Positions 45,437 through 57,268 are shown, numbered from the stretch's first letter. The stretch: 64,000 bases of DNA from Pseudomonas sp. ICMP 561 (GCF_002699985.1 NZ_LKBT01000007.1:80579-144578), one strand, 5' to 3'. Numbers and translations are program-made. Notes: generated from the letters alone by a model not told the origin.

Positions 45437-46756
45437 CTATGGTTTGCGCAGGTTTTGCAACAATTCTTGCGTCGGATAGCCATCTGCTGGCCAGCCCAAC
45501 GCCTGCTGAGCGCTGCGAATGGCTTTACGCGTATTGGCGCCGATAATGCCGTCCGGGTTGCCTGCGTCGTAGCCGCTGGCCGAGAGCAGGCTTTGCAGCT
45601 CCATGCGCTCAGAACGGCTCAGAGGGACGTCTCCGCGCGGCCAGCTTCCTTCGACGAGGCCGCCACCCTGGAATCGTCCTGACAACAGCCCGATCGCCAA
45701 TGCGTAAGACGAAGAGTTGTTGTAACGCAGGATTGCGCGGAAATTATCCATCACCAGAAACGCAGGGCCTTTGTAGCCAGCGGGTAACAACAGTGCGGCT
45801 TGTTGCTGTAAGGCGGTCGCAGGCAGGGCACTGCCGCTAGGCAGCGTCAGGCCCAGTTGCTGCCATTCCGCCAGACTTTTGCGGGTCGAGGCGTCAGCCA
45901 GTGCGTAGTCGAAACCACTGGCGAGTTTGACCTCATAGCCCCAAGGCTGACCGGTCTGCCAGCCAGAGCTTTGCAAGTAGTGCGCAGTCGACGCGAGGGC
46001 ATCCGGAGCGCTGTTCCAGATATCCCGGCGACCGTCACCGTCGAAATCCACTGCATGGGTGTTGTACGTCGTCGGGATGAACTGCGTCTGGCCCATGGCA
46101 CCGCCCCAGGAACCGATCATCTGTTCAGGGGCTATGTCGCCCTGTTGCAGAATTTGCAGTGCGGCCAGCAACTGATCTTGAGCGAAGCTGCGACGGCGGC
46201 CTTCATAAGCAAGCGTCGCCAGTGAGCGAATCACCGATTGCGAACCCTGGAACTGCCCGAAATTACTCTCCATGCCCCACACAGCAACCAACGCATTGCG
46301 GTCTACGCCGTATCGCTGCTCGATGGTTTGCAGGACGCCAGCATATTGGTTGAGCAACGCTTGCCCTTTACGAACGCGTGCGTCAGAGATCGCACCGTCC
46401 AGGTATTCCCACACTGGCCGAGTGAATTCCGGCTGGCTGCGGTCAGCCTTCACCACCTTCATATCCGGCGTCACGCCTGTGAAGGCACGATCGAAAATGT
46501 CTGCTCTGATACCTGCCTTGAGTGCCTGCGCGCGGAAACCAGCCTGCCAGTCGGCAAAGCTCATGGTGGGCAGAATATCGAGATTGGCATCCACGGCAAT
46601 GGCCGGAGCCGGTGAGGCCAGCGGCGTGGTGATAACGCGTGGAAGAGGCGTGGCGTCGGCTGCTGTCGGTTTTTCCGCACAGGCAACTAACAGGATAAGG
46701 CTGGAGGCAGCGATCATTTGGCGCATTTGCCAACGTCGGAAAAAACAAGAGGGCAT
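45437..46756 (-). CDS. MltB-family lytic transglycosylase with peptidoglycan-binding domain
   Basis: A 439-residue lipoprotein. A basic N-terminus leads to the lipobox LLVAC (Cys near residue 26). The transglycosylase part has catalytic Glu in AVWGMESNFGQFQGSQSVIRSLATLAY and GSWGGAMGQTQFIPTTYNTHAVDFDGDG. Residues about 375-435 form a PG_binding_1 domain (LQSLLSASGYDAGNPDGIIGANTRKAIRSAQQALG). I chose the ATG at 46756; the one at 46726 is also possible. It resembles the Pseudomonas SltB2/SltB3 group. Confidence 0.92.
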   Translation of the reverse strand: MPSCFFRRWQMRQMIAASSLILLVACAEKPTAADATPLPRVITTPLASPAPAIAVDANLDILPTMSFADWQAGFRAQALKAGIRADIFDRAFTGVTPDMKVVKADRSQPEFTRPVWEYLDGAISDARVRKGQALLNQYAGVLQTIEQRYGVDRNALVAVWGMESNFGQFQGSQSVIRSLATLAYEGRRRSFAQDQLLAALQILQQGDIAPEQMIGSWGGAMGQTQFIPTTYNTHAVDFDGDGRRDIWNSAPDALASTAHYLQSSGWQTGQPWGYEVKLASGFDYALADASTRKSLAEWQQLGLTLPSGSALPATALQQQAALLLPAGYKGPAFLVMDNFRAILRYNNSSSYALAIGLLSGRFQGGGLVEGSWPRGDVPLSRSERMELQSLLSASGYDAGNPDGIIGANTRKAIRSAQQALGWPADGYPTQELLQNLRKP

Positions 46757-46840
46757 GCTTGGGTCCAAGGTATTACCGTTAGATGCAGACCTTATCATGC
46801 CTGCAGGCCGGAAAGGACCTCGGGGAACAGTCGCGATGTT

Positions 46841-46996
46841 TCAGGCAGCCAGAAAGTAAGAAGCCTCCCAGCTTTTAGACTGGAAGGCTTCGCGGCGGTA
46901 GCTGCCTTTGCCTTTGCCGGGTTGTTCCTGGCGGCTGCGGAACAATGGCTGGGCAATGATGGATTTGGCCTTGTTGGGCCGTTTGGACTTTTTCAT
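46841..46996 (-). CDS. arfA: Alternative ribosome-rescue factor A
   Basis: A 51-residue basic protein that brings release factor 2 to ribosomes stalled on stop-less messages. It begins MKKSKRPNKAKSIIAQPLF and contains KGKGSYRREAFQSKSWEA, the ArfA core. The coding sequence carries a hairpin (46861-46890) before the stop, so the normal message is cut or ended early and the made protein is tagged and destroyed unless tmRNA rescue fails. GAGAGAAC precedes the ATG. It was missed by length-based gene finding. Confidence 0.93.
   Translation of the reverse strand: MKKSKRPNKAKSIIAQPLFRSRQEQPGKGKGSYRREAFQSKSWEASYFLAA
46861..46890 (-). terminator. Hairpin inside arfA coding sequence
   Basis: AAGCCT-CCAG pairs with CTGG-AGGCTT around the loop, just 7 codons before the arfA stop. 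In arfA genes this hairpin is an RNase III cut site or terminator that yields stop-less mRNA. Confidence 0.8.
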
Positions 46997-47106
46997 GGTG
47001 ATGTTCTCTCGGCTGTTAAGTAAGCGGCGCGAATGATCGACCCAAGACAGGGCAGTGTCTAATTGATCTGCGCTATCGCTGGCAAATCTCTGTGGAGGAT
47101 TATCTA

Positions 47107-47174
47107 TTTGCCAGCAAATCCATTCCCACAGGAAACTCGTTTCACCTGTGGGAGCGGATTTACTCCGCTGGCAA
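47107..47174. repeat. Degenerate REP-type inverted repeat
   Basis: TTTGCCAGCAAATCCATTCC ... CACAGG pairs imperfectly with CCTGTGGGAGCGGATTTACT ... GGCAA. The right arm overlaps the last 15 bases of holA, giving its final residues. Confidence 0.6.
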
Positions 47175-48197
47175 CGCCAGACGCTGCCCTGCCATGAGCA
47201 GCGACAACCGGCTCAAGCTGCTCCAGGGTGAGCCAACCGCCTGGCCTTTGATCTGCGCATCAATGCGTTGCGCATCCATCAGCAGTTCGGCCCAGCGTTT
47301 GGCGGAATAGCGTTGCAGTGCTTTGCTCATGAGCGGCTTGCGCTTGTCCCAGATGGGCGGACGGGCGGAACTGAACGCTTTGTCCAATGGCATGCCCTGA
47401 CTGAATTGCAGTGCAAGGTTTGCCAGTACTCGCAGCTCTCGAGAGAGAGCCCAGAGAATCACTGGCGGCTCGACACCTTCGCCTCGCAGGCCCTCAAGCA
47501 TGCGCAAGGCGTGAGAAGCCTCGCCATTGAGGATGGCATCGGTGAGCCCGAAAACGTCGAAACGCGCGCTGTCAGCTACGGCTGCCTGTACGGTCTCGAC
47601 AGTAATCTGGCCTTCTTCGGCCATCAGTTTGAGCTTTTCGATTTCCTGAGCGGCGGCCAGCAAATTGCCTTCCACTCGCGCCGCGATCAACTCGACGGCA
47701 TCTTGGGTGGCTGCCAAACCGGATTGAGACAGGCGTTGGCGAATCCATTGAGGTAATTGCCCGGCATCTACCGGCCAGATTTGCACGAACTGGGTCTGCG
47801 CCCCTTCGACCAGCGCTTTACCCCATTTGGTTTTCTGCGCGCTGCCATCAAGCTTTGGCAAGCTGATCAACAGCAGCGTGTCTTCGGCGGGGCGGGCGCA
47901 GTACTCCATCAAGGCAGCAGCCCCTTTGTCTCCAGGTTTTCCGGAGGGAAGGCGCAACTCAAGCAGTCGGCGCTCGGCGAACAGCGACATGCTTGCGCCG
48001 GCCTGCAGCAGCGTGCCCCAGTCGAAACTGGAGTCGGCGCTGAAGACCTGGCGTTCGTCAAAACCTTGCTGTCGGGCCGCAGCTCGAATCGCGTCGGCGG
48101 CTTCCTGGCACAGCAGTGGATCGTCGCCGCTGACTATGTAAACGGGCGAGAGAGCACCTTGCAGGTGTTTGCCAAGTTGGGCGGGGGCGAGTTTCAT
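47160..48197 (-). CDS. holA: DNA polymerase III delta subunit
   Basis: A 345-residue clamp-loader subunit that opens the sliding clamp. The opening MKLAPAQLGKHLQGALSPVYIVSGDDPLLCQEAADAIR is typical; there is an AAA-like domain without a working Walker A and a C-terminal collar domain. ESNLLAAAQEIEKLKLMA-like stretch (EGNLLAAAQEIEKLKLMA) is a family signature. It follows lptE and leuS on the same strand. Its 3' end runs into a REP-like repeat. Confidence 0.96.
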   Translation of the reverse strand: MKLAPAQLGKHLQGALSPVYIVSGDDPLLCQEAADAIRAAARQQGFDERQVFSADSSFDWGTLLQAGASMSLFAERRLLELRLPSGKPGDKGAAALMEYCARPAEDTLLLISLPKLDGSAQKTKWGKALVEGAQTQFVQIWPVDAGQLPQWIRQRLSQSGLAATQDAVELIAARVEGNLLAAAQEIEKLKLMAEEGQITVETVQAAVADSARFDVFGLTDAILNGEASHALRMLEGLRGEGVEPPVILWALSRELRVLANLALQFSQGMPLDKAFSSARPPIWDKRKPLMSKALQRYSAKRWAELLMDAQRIDAQIKGQAVGSPWSSLSRLSLLMAGQRLALPAE

Positions 48198-48250
48198 CTG
48201 AAATTCCTCGGTGTCCCTGACAAAGCGCCATCAAGCAGTAAACACGGTCC

Positions 48251-48330
48251 CTGTAGGAGCCAACTTGTTGGCGAGGCGGTAGTTCTGATTACGCAGGCCC
48301 GGCGTCTCGCCAACAAGTTGGCTCCTACAG
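48251..48330. repeat. REP doublet
   Basis: Arms CTGTAGGAGCCAACTTGTTG and reverse complement ending at 48330, between holA and lptE. The head GTTGGCGAG matches the units of the tandem array. Confidence 0.85.
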
Positions 48331-48358
48331 GGGAATGCATTTCAAACAGGTAGGTATC

Positions 48359-48383
48359 GAGGGCCAGCAAGACGCTGGCCCTC
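48359..48383 (-). terminator. Strong hairpin after lptE
   Basis: The 10-bp stem GAGGGCCAGC / GCTGGCCCTC with a 5-base loop lies 7 bp past the lptE stop. There is no T tract on either side. Confidence 0.6.
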
Positions 48384-48389
48384 GACATC

Positions 48390-48995
48390 TTAACGAGACG
48401 GGATTTCGATCGGCGACTGTTGCGGCGTTTCGTCGCGAATACGTTGAGCGGCTTCCAGTGCATCGGCTTCTGCTTTGGCAACGGCGTCAGCCTTGGCCTG
48501 CAGCTCATCCAGTTGCGCTGGCGTCAGTTGTTGCAACTGGGCCATCAGATTCTGGATAACGTCACTGCGCATCTCATTGCGAACTTGTGCGGACTGCATG
48601 TCAGAACCGATCAGGTTGTTGCCGTCATGCACATAGACCTTTTCGATCTGAACTTTGCGTTGCAGCAACTCCCGGTCCTGAGTGCCGTTTATCTGGTAGT
48701 TGAGTGTAGTGGTCAGCGTGTATTCAGCTGAACGACCCGAGCCCGAGGAGCTCGCCGAACGTTGAGTTTCCTGTTCGTTGAGAATCACCAGCTTGTAGGG
48801 GGCGCCGGTGTAGATTTTTACACCGCTGCCTTCCAGAACCTGACGCAGTTGCACGACTGTTTTGCCGTAGGCGTCACGTGCGCTGACGTCCAGTTCCTTA
48901 ATGGACAGCTGGTTTGCGCCAGTGCCACGCAGCTGGAAACCGCAGGCGCTCAACAGTACGGCGAGGCCCATAACCAGCAGATTGCGTTTGATCAT
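48390..48995 (-). CDS. lptE: LPS-assembly lipoprotein LptE
   Basis: A 201-residue outer-membrane lipoprotein that plugs the LptD barrel for LPS export. The lipobox is LLSAC at residue 18, followed by GFQLRGTG, the standard start of mature LptE. The C-terminal third is Glu/Ala/Gln-rich and helical (LDELQAKADAVAKAEADALEAAQRI). It lies between leuS and holA, the conserved order. Confidence 0.95.
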   Translation of the reverse strand: MIKRNLLVMGLAVLLSACGFQLRGTGANQLSIKELDVSARDAYGKTVVQLRQVLEGSGVKIYTGAPYKLVILNEQETQRSASSSGSGRSAEYTLTTTLNYQINGTQDRELLQRKVQIEKVYVHDGNNLIGSDMQSAQVRNEMRSDVIQNLMAQLQQLTPAQLDELQAKADAVAKAEADALEAAQRIRDETPQQSPIEIPSR

Positions 48996-49052
48996 CTTGA
49001 TGCTCCCCTTGAATCCGTTTGGGCCGACTGTGCGAACCCAGGAAATATGTTC

Positions 49053-49076
49053 AGCGCCCGATCATTGTCGGGCGCT
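49053..49076 (-). terminator. Hairpin between leuS and lptE
   Basis: AGCGCCCGA / TCGGGCGCT form a 9-bp stem with a 6-base loop, 9 bp past the leuS stop; the T tract is weak, so it may only reduce read-through into lptE-holA. Confidence 0.65.
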
Positions 49077-49084
49077 CGATCCCA

Positions 49085-51700
<2,616 letters not shown>

Positions 51701-52005
51701 TTACTAAAGATTGGTGACCCTTGACCTCTTCGTTGCATCGCCGATTCAGGTCGGCACCGCTGCCGGACAATGGAAACTGCCTGTGCGGTGCTTTCGGGCT
51801 CGAGCGAGCGGAAGTGGAATTACAGGAAGCGCCGTAGCATACATGAGCGCCGACTATCGAGGGAAACCCTGATTTACATGGCCGTTTGCTTGAGAGGGCC
51901 AGTTCAGCGGCAGTCAGCCGCCGTTTGTCGCAGCAATGCACCGGTTTTGACAGCGGCGCTAAGCTCAATGTCGAGGGTATGTTTTATCTTCGATGAGGTG
52001 AGCGG

Positions 52006-52377
52006 ATGACAGAGCTGCAGCACACAGATACAACTCATGATCTGTACGAACGTTTGATTAATCGGCTGGGCCTTGCTCTGGAAACGGCAGATATTGCAGT
52101 GCGACTTCGTGACGAGTGGCCTGAGGAGCTTGAACTCCGTGGCCTGAGTCGTGCCGAGTTCGATTTGATTGAAGCCTATTTGAATAACGCTGGCGTTGCG
52201 GCAGGTGGTGACGTAAGCCCTGATGTGCCAGGGAGTTTCATCGTTTCACGGGAGCCCGCTGAGACGGTATCGGTGCCGTCATCTTCAGCCAAGGTAATCT
52301 GGCTGAAGGACAAGAAGCGAGCCATGTCATTGGCCAGGTTGAACCGTCACAATTCAAGCAATCTCTTCAGGCGTTAA
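52006..52377 (+). CDS. Conserved-looking hypothetical protein
   Basis: A 123-residue soluble protein without known motifs. Its first half is helical and acidic (LYERLINRLGLALETADIAVRLRDEWPEELELRGLSRAEFDLIEAYLNNAG). Its end is basic (KDKKRAMSLARLNRHNSSNLFRR), which could bind nucleic acid. GATGAGGTGAGCGG precedes the ATG. It is divergent from leuS and upstream of the YdcF gene. I do not recognise the family. Confidence 0.7.
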   Translation: MTELQHTDTTHDLYERLINRLGLALETADIAVRLRDEWPEELELRGLSRAEFDLIEAYLNNAGVAAGGDVSPDVPGSFIVSREPAETVSVPSSSAKVIWLKDKKRAMSLARLNRHNSSNLFRR

Positions 52378-52439
52378 CCTTCGCGGGCTACAAGTCTGCA
52401 TCACAAGCATTGTTGCTTGGCGTCAATCCTTCTAGGCTT

Positions 52440-52462
52440 CGGGCATCTTCTGGAGATGCCCG
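52440..52462 (+). promoter_or_regulatory. Hairpin holding the ribosome-binding site of the YdcF gene
   Basis: CGGGCATCT and AGATGCCCG form a 9-bp perfect stem with a 5-base loop ending right at the ATG (52463). The Shine-Dalgarno GGAG (52452-52455) lies in the loop and first stem pairs, with 7 bases to the start. Translation would need the hairpin to open. Confidence 0.6.
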
Positions 52463-53224
52463 ATGCCTGTCCGCTATTTGATCAAAGCAATTGTCCTGCC
52501 GCCCGGTATTTTCTTCCTGCTGTTGCTGGTGGCGTTTTATCTGCGCCGGGCCCGGCCGCGTCTGGCTGCGAGCTGTTTTGCGGTAGGGCTGGGCGGACTG
52601 TGGCTGATGAGTTTGCCGGTGGTTGTGGAGACTGCGGCCCGCGGGATCGAGACGGTTCCGCCTCTGCCACTTGGCGAATGGGCGACCCTGGCGCAACGAG
52701 CTGACGCGATTGTAATTCTCGGGTCGGGCCGCGAGCGTAATGATCCGAGCTGGGGAGCTGATATCCCCACAGGTGTGGCCCTTGAACGTATGCGCTATGC
52801 GGCCAGGCTGTCCAAGGCATCCGGCCTGCCGATCCTGACGACAGGTGGCCTGCATTACGGCGAACCGCCGAGTGAGGCGGCCATCATGGCTGAGTCTTTG
52901 GAAAACGACTTCGGCGTGCAGGTTCGCTGGCAGGAAGGTTTGAGTCGCACGACCTGGGAGAACGCTACGATGACGGCGGCGATGTTGCAGCCTTTGGGTA
53001 TCAGGCGGGTAGTGATCGTGACTCAGGCCTGGCACATGCCGCGCTCCATCTGGAGCTTTGAAAAAGCCGGATTTACCGTCGTTGGCGCACCCGTTGGGTT
53101 TTTAAGTGCCGACAACGCCCGCGTCTTTGGCGGCTGGCTGCCGGAAAGCCGGGCGATCTGGCAGAGCGGACAATTGCTTAATGAAGCGGCGGGCTTGCTG
53201 GTTTATCCGTGGGTTTATCCCTGA
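52463..53224 (+). CDS. YdcF/DUF218-family membrane protein
   Basis: A 253-residue protein. Two hydrophobic segments at the start (about 5-22 and 30-55) are followed by a DUF218 domain: ADAIVILGSGRERNDPSWG, ATGGLHYGEPPSEA-like (TTGGLHYGEPPSEAAIMAESLENDFG), SRTTWENATMTAAML and VIVTQAWHMPRSIWSFEKAG. ElyC and SanA, related proteins, act in envelope biogenesis. Translation start is at the ATG at 52463, directly after a hairpin containing its ribosome site. Confidence 0.92.
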   Translation: MPVRYLIKAIVLPPGIFFLLLLVAFYLRRARPRLAASCFAVGLGGLWLMSLPVVVETAARGIETVPPLPLGEWATLAQRADAIVILGSGRERNDPSWGADIPTGVALERMRYAARLSKASGLPILTTGGLHYGEPPSEAAIMAESLENDFGVQVRWQEGLSRTTWENATMTAAMLQPLGIRRVVIVTQAWHMPRSIWSFEKAGFTVVGAPVGFLSADNARVFGGWLPESRAIWQSGQLLNEAAGLLVYPWVYP

Positions 53225-53246
53225 ATTCCATTTGGAATGCATTCCT

Positions 53247-53335
53247 TGTGGGAGCGGTGCTTGCCCGCGATAAACGATAACGCGGTATGTCTTCAAGCTG
53301 CGTCTCATGCATCGCGGGCAAGCACCGCTCCCACA
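53247..53335. repeat. REP doublet
   Basis: Arms TGTGGGAGCGGTGCTTGCCC and reverse complement ending at 53335, between the convergent YdcF and lnt genes. Confidence 0.85.
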
Positions 53336-53357
53336 GAAATCTCATCCACAGGTGTAA

Positions 53358-54878
53358 TCAGACCGTCTTGGAAATCCGGCTCGCCACCAGTGCCCAGCCA
53401 ATCAACAGCGCACAGACAATCGCCAGTGGCCATGAGCGCCAGCGCAGGTAAGGCGTCAATTCCTGCATGGGCACGACTTCGCCATACATCACACCGCGTT
53501 CGAATTGCGGGATCTGGGTAGTGATCTTGCCGAACGGGTCGATCAATGCCGTCACGCCGTTGTTGGTAGCGCGGATCATCCAGCGACCGGCTTCCAGTGC
53601 CCGCATCTGCGCCATTTGCAGGTGCTGAAGTGGCCCAATGGAGGTGCCGAACCACGTGTCGTTACTCACCGTCAGCAGCAATTGGCTTTGCGCGGAAAGC
53701 CCGGCCGCGAACTCCGGATACACCACTTCATAGCAAATGAAGGGCGCGATCTGGTAGCCCTTGGCTTGCAGCATCGCCTGATCACTTGGGCCGCGCGCAA
53801 AGTCGGACATCGGCAGGTCAAAGAAGGCGATCAGGCCGCGCAACAGGTCCTGCAAAGGAACGTATTCGCCAAAGGGCACCAGCTTCTGCTTCATGTAGGT
53901 GCCTTGGCCCTCACCGACTACGGTGATTGCGTTGTAATAGCTGTAGCTGCCGCGATCATTGGTTTCACGTAGCGGTACGCCGGTAATCAGCGCCGAACCG
54001 CGTTCTGTCGCGAACTGCCCGATCATCTTCAAGTAGCCCTCGGCAGAGCTTTTGAGCACCGGCACTGCCGTTTCCGGCCAGATGATCAGATCCGCCTGCT
54101 GCGAGCGGAAGGTCATGTCGCGATAGAGCGCCAATTGCGCATTAAGCTGCTCTGGGTCCCATTTCATGTGCTGTTCGATGTTGCCTTGAATGGCAGCAAC
54201 TTTCAGTGGTGCACCAGCGGGCGATGTCCAGGCATGGTTTTTCAACGCCAGCGCGGTAATCCAGGGCGCGACCAGCAACACCACGCCAACCGCGAGAAAG
54301 GATTTACGTGCCCGCAACCGTGAAAGATTGCACAGCAGCGCCGCGGTCAGTGCCAGCGCAAAGGACACCAGCCACATCCCGCCAAGCGGCGCGAGGCCTG
54401 CCAATGGGCCGTCAAGCTGGCTGTAACCGGAATAAAGCCAAGGGAAACCAGTGAGGAACCAGCCGCGAAATGCCTCCTGGACCAACCACAAGGCAGCGAA
54501 AGCCAGTGCGTCGGCCAGCGGTGCTTCGTTGCGGCGAATCCAGCGGGCCCACAGCCAGGCGGGGAGGGCAAAGAACCAGGCGATACAGGCAATGAACAGC
54601 AGCATCAGGAACCCGGCGAGCAGCACTGAAGCGCCGCCGAAGTTATGGATACTGACGTAGATCCAGCTGGTGCCAGCGCCGAACAGGCCAAAACCGAAGC
54701 ACCAGCCCCGGCCTAGCGCCTGACGCGGGCTCAGATTGCGCAGGCCGAGATAAAACAGGGCGAGCGCAACCAGCGCCAGCGGCCAGATATCGTAGGGTGC
54801 AAGGGCGAGGGTGGTAAGCGCGCCAGCCACCACGGCCAGCAGGTTACCGGGCCAGCCGGGGTGGGTGATCCAGCGCAT
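53358..54878 (-). CDS. lnt: Apolipoprotein N-acyltransferase
   Basis: A 506-residue inner-membrane enzyme that adds the third acyl chain to lipoproteins. There are about six N-terminal membrane segments, then a nitrilase-type domain with the triad Glu (IWPETAVP), Lys (MKQKLVPFGEYVP) and Cys (APFICYEVVYPE), and one C-terminal membrane segment. It precedes nothing on its strand; corC lies 26 bp upstream, so both belong to the miaB-phoH-ybeY-corC-lnt row. Confidence 0.97.
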   Translation of the reverse strand: MRWITHPGWPGNLLAVVAGALTTLALAPYDIWPLALVALALFYLGLRNLSPRQALGRGWCFGFGLFGAGTSWIYVSIHNFGGASVLLAGFLMLLFIACIAWFFALPAWLWARWIRRNEAPLADALAFAALWLVQEAFRGWFLTGFPWLYSGYSQLDGPLAGLAPLGGMWLVSFALALTAALLCNLSRLRARKSFLAVGVVLLVAPWITALALKNHAWTSPAGAPLKVAAIQGNIEQHMKWDPEQLNAQLALYRDMTFRSQQADLIIWPETAVPVLKSSAEGYLKMIGQFATERGSALITGVPLRETNDRGSYSYYNAITVVGEGQGTYMKQKLVPFGEYVPLQDLLRGLIAFFDLPMSDFARGPSDQAMLQAKGYQIAPFICYEVVYPEFAAGLSAQSQLLLTVSNDTWFGTSIGPLQHLQMAQMRALEAGRWMIRATNNGVTALIDPFGKITTQIPQFERGVMYGEVVPMQELTPYLRWRSWPLAIVCALLIGWALVASRISKTV

Positions 54879-54904
54879 TTACATTCCTTAAAGCGGAGAG
54901 AGCG

Positions 54905-55747
54905 TTACGAGCGTGTGACAGGGCTCAGGCGCAGCAAGTGGATACGACGGCTGTCAGCGTTGAGAATCCGGAAGCGGTACGCGCCGATAACGGTGATTTC
55001 ATTACGCTTGGGGAGATGCCCGAAAGCACTCATCACCAGGCCACCGACCGTGTCGAATTCATCATCTGAGAACTCGCTGTCGAAAAACTCGTTGAAGCTT
55101 TCGATGGGCGTGAGCGCCTTGACCAGGAAGTCGCCGCTGGGCAGCGGTTTGATGTAGCTGTCTTCCTCGACATCGTGCTCGTCTTCGATATCGCCAACGA
55201 TCTGTTCCAGCACGTCTTCAATGGTCACCAATCCTGCCACACCGCCGTATTCGTCGATAACGATGGCCATGTGATTGTGGTTGGCACGGAATTCACGCAG
55301 CAGCACGTTCAGGCGCTTGGATTCCGGGACGAAGGTAGCAGGGCGCAGCAAATTCTTGATATCGCCTTCGCCGCCGTCCTCCTTGAGGATCAACGGAAGC
55401 AGGTCTTTGGCGAGCAGCACGCCGAGTACATCATCGTGGCTTTCGCCGATGACTGGATAGCGGGAGTGGGCGGCATCGATGACGGCTGGGAGGAACTCCC
55501 GCGGCGTCTGGCTGGCCTTGATGCTGATCATCTGCGAGCGCGGGACCATGATGTCCCGGACTTGCAGGTCTGCGACCTGAATGGCGCCTTCGACGATGGC
55601 CAGCGCTTCGCTGTCCAACAGTTTGTTCTGATGGGCTTCGCGCAGCAGCTCAAGCAGCTCCTGGCGGTTTTTCGGCTCATGGGCAAAAGCCTGGGTGAGC
55701 TTACCCAGCCATGACTTTTGCCCGTTGCTCGATCGATCTTCGCTCAT
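54905..55747 (-). CDS. corC: CorC/HlyC-type transporter-associated CBS protein
   Basis: A 280-residue cytoplasmic protein with two CBS domains (about residues 65-190; VRDIMVPRSQMISI and YGGVAGLVTIEDVLEQIVGDIEDE) and a C-terminal CorC_HlyC domain (DFLVKALTPIESFNEFF). Related proteins bind nucleotides and affect magnesium and cobalt transport. It starts 5 bp after the ybeY stop and reads toward lnt. Confidence 0.95.
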   Translation of the reverse strand: MSEDRSSNGQKSWLGKLTQAFAHEPKNRQELLELLREAHQNKLLDSEALAIVEGAIQVADLQVRDIMVPRSQMISIKASQTPREFLPAVIDAAHSRYPVIGESHDDVLGVLLAKDLLPLILKEDGGEGDIKNLLRPATFVPESKRLNVLLREFRANHNHMAIVIDEYGGVAGLVTIEDVLEQIVGDIEDEHDVEEDSYIKPLPSGDFLVKALTPIESFNEFFDSEFSDDEFDTVGGLVMSAFGHLPKRNEITVIGAYRFRILNADSRRIHLLRLSPVTRS

Positions 55748-55752
55748 AGCCC

Positions 55753-56253
55753 TTACTCGTTGTCCTTGCGTGGTATTGCTGAATGTGGAGGTTCGTCGTG
55801 TTCGTCATCGGCATAAGGATCGGGATAGCCCAACTCCTCAAGCAACGTTCGTTCCAGTGCTTCCATTTCTTCGGCTTCTTCATCATCGATGTGGTCGTAA
55901 CCCAACAGATGCAGACAGCCGTGAATCACCATGTGCGCCCAGTGCGCATCTGACGCTTTGCCTTGTTCCGTTGCTTCGCGGGCAATAACCGGGGCACAGA
56001 TGACCAGATCGCCGAGCAGCGGAATATCCAGCATGTCGTCGGGCACGTCAGCGGGGAACGACAAGACGTTAGTCGCGTAATCTTTGTGTCGCCACGTGTG
56101 ATTAAGCTCACGGCCTTCGGTTTCATCCACCAGCCGGATGGTCAGCTCGGAATCGGCGCTGCGTTGGCGCAAGCCCATTTCGCACCAAAGGCGGAACTGG
56201 GCTTCGCTGGGGACGCTTGCTTCACTTGCCACTTGCAGGTCCAGCTCAAGCAT
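55753..56253 (-). CDS. ybeY: Endoribonuclease YbeY
   Basis: A 166-residue zinc-dependent RNase that matures 16S rRNA and serves ribosome quality control. The zinc motif [11 protein letters not shown] lies near residues 116-126, preceded by [19 protein letters not shown] chose the ATG at 56253 ([10 protein letters not shown]), the usual start, which overlaps the last 8 bases of phoH. The C-terminal acidic tail ([10 protein letters not shown]) is longer than in E. coli. Confidence 0.96.
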   Translation of the reverse strand: MLELDLQVASEASVPSEAQFRLWCEMGLRQRSADSELTIRLVDETEGRELNHTWRHKDYATNVLSFPADVPDDMLDIPLLGDLVICAPVIAREATEQGKASDAHWAHMVIHGCLHLLGYDHIDDEEAEEMEALERTLLEELGYPDPYADDEHDEPPHSAIPRKDNE

Positions 56254-57268
56254 CGCGGCGGTATTCCCGGGAGGAATTGTTCGTAGCTGGGGGCGCATCG
56301 CTGTTGCGGTCTTCGAAGCGCTCATAGGCCTCGACGATGCGCTGCACCAGCGGGTGACGCACCACATCCTTGGGCTTGAAGTGCGTGAAACTGATTCCCT
56401 GCACGTCCTTGAGCACCTCGATGACATGGGTCAGCCCGGACTTGGTGCCTTTTGGCAGGTCGACCTGAGTAATGTCACCCGTGATCACCGCGGTGGAGCC
56501 GAAACCGATACGGGTCAGGAACATCTTCATCTGCTCGACCGTGGTGTTCTGGCTTTCGTCGAGAATAATGAAGCTGTTATTGAGCGTACGACCGCGCATG
56601 TACGCCAGCGGTGCAACTTCGATAACCTGCTTTTCGATCAGCTTGGCGACGTATTCGAAGCCCAGCATCTCGTACAGCGCGTCATACAACGGGCGCAGGT
56701 AAGGGTCGATTTTCTGTGCCAGATCACCGGGCAGGAAACCGAGCTTTTCACCCGCCTCAACGGCCGGTCGCACCAACAAAATGCGTCGGATCTGTTCACG
56801 TTCAAGCGCGTCAACGGCACAGGCTACGGCAAGGTACGTCTTGCCGGTACCGGCCGGGCCGATGCCGAAGTTGATGTCGTTGCCAAGAATTTCTTTAACG
56901 TAGCGTTGCTGATTCAGGCCACGCGGGCGAATCATGCCTTTTTTGGTGCGCAGGGCGACGCCTGGGTCGGCCGCCGGGTGGTTGTCCAGCTCCTCTACGC
57001 CGGATTCCTGCAGGAACAGGTGGACCATATCGGGCGACAGTTCAGAGCTTTTGGCTTCCCGATAAAGGCGGCGCAACAGGTTTTCGGCTGAGGTGGTTTG
57101 CTTGGGCTCGCCAATCAACTCGAACTGATTTCCGCGGTTACGGATCTCAACGTTCAGGCGCTGTTCGATGAGACGCAGATTCTCGTCGAGTTGCCCGCAG
57201 AGATTTGCGAAGCGATGAGCCTCGAAAGGTTCGAGGATGAAACGATGTGGTTCGACTTGTACGTTCAA
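56246..57268 (-). CDS. ybeZ: PhoH-family ATPase
   Basis: A 340-residue PhoH-like NTPase, often working with YbeY in RNA handling. The P-loop [19 protein letters not shown] is near residue 137, and the Walker B region is [13 protein letters not shown]. The start is a TTG at 57268 ([21 protein letters not shown]), agreeing with the family's length and opening; in-frame codons further up run into a REP doublet. It lies downstream of miaB. Confidence 0.93.
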   Translation of the reverse strand: MNVQVEPHRFILEPFEAHRFANLCGQLDENLRLIEQRLNVEIRNRGNQFELIGEPKQTTSAENLLRRLYREAKSSELSPDMVHLFLQESGVEELDNHPAADPGVALRTKKGMIRPRGLNQQRYVKEILGNDINFGIGPAGTGKTYLAVACAVDALEREQIRRILLVRPAVEAGEKLGFLPGDLAQKIDPYLRPLYDALYEMLGFEYVAKLIEKQVIEVAPLAYMRGRTLNNSFIILDESQNTTVEQMKMFLTRIGFGSTAVITGDITQVDLPKGTKSGLTHVIEVLKDVQGISFTHFKPKDVVRHPLVQRIVEAYERFEDRNSDAPPATNNSSREYRRDA

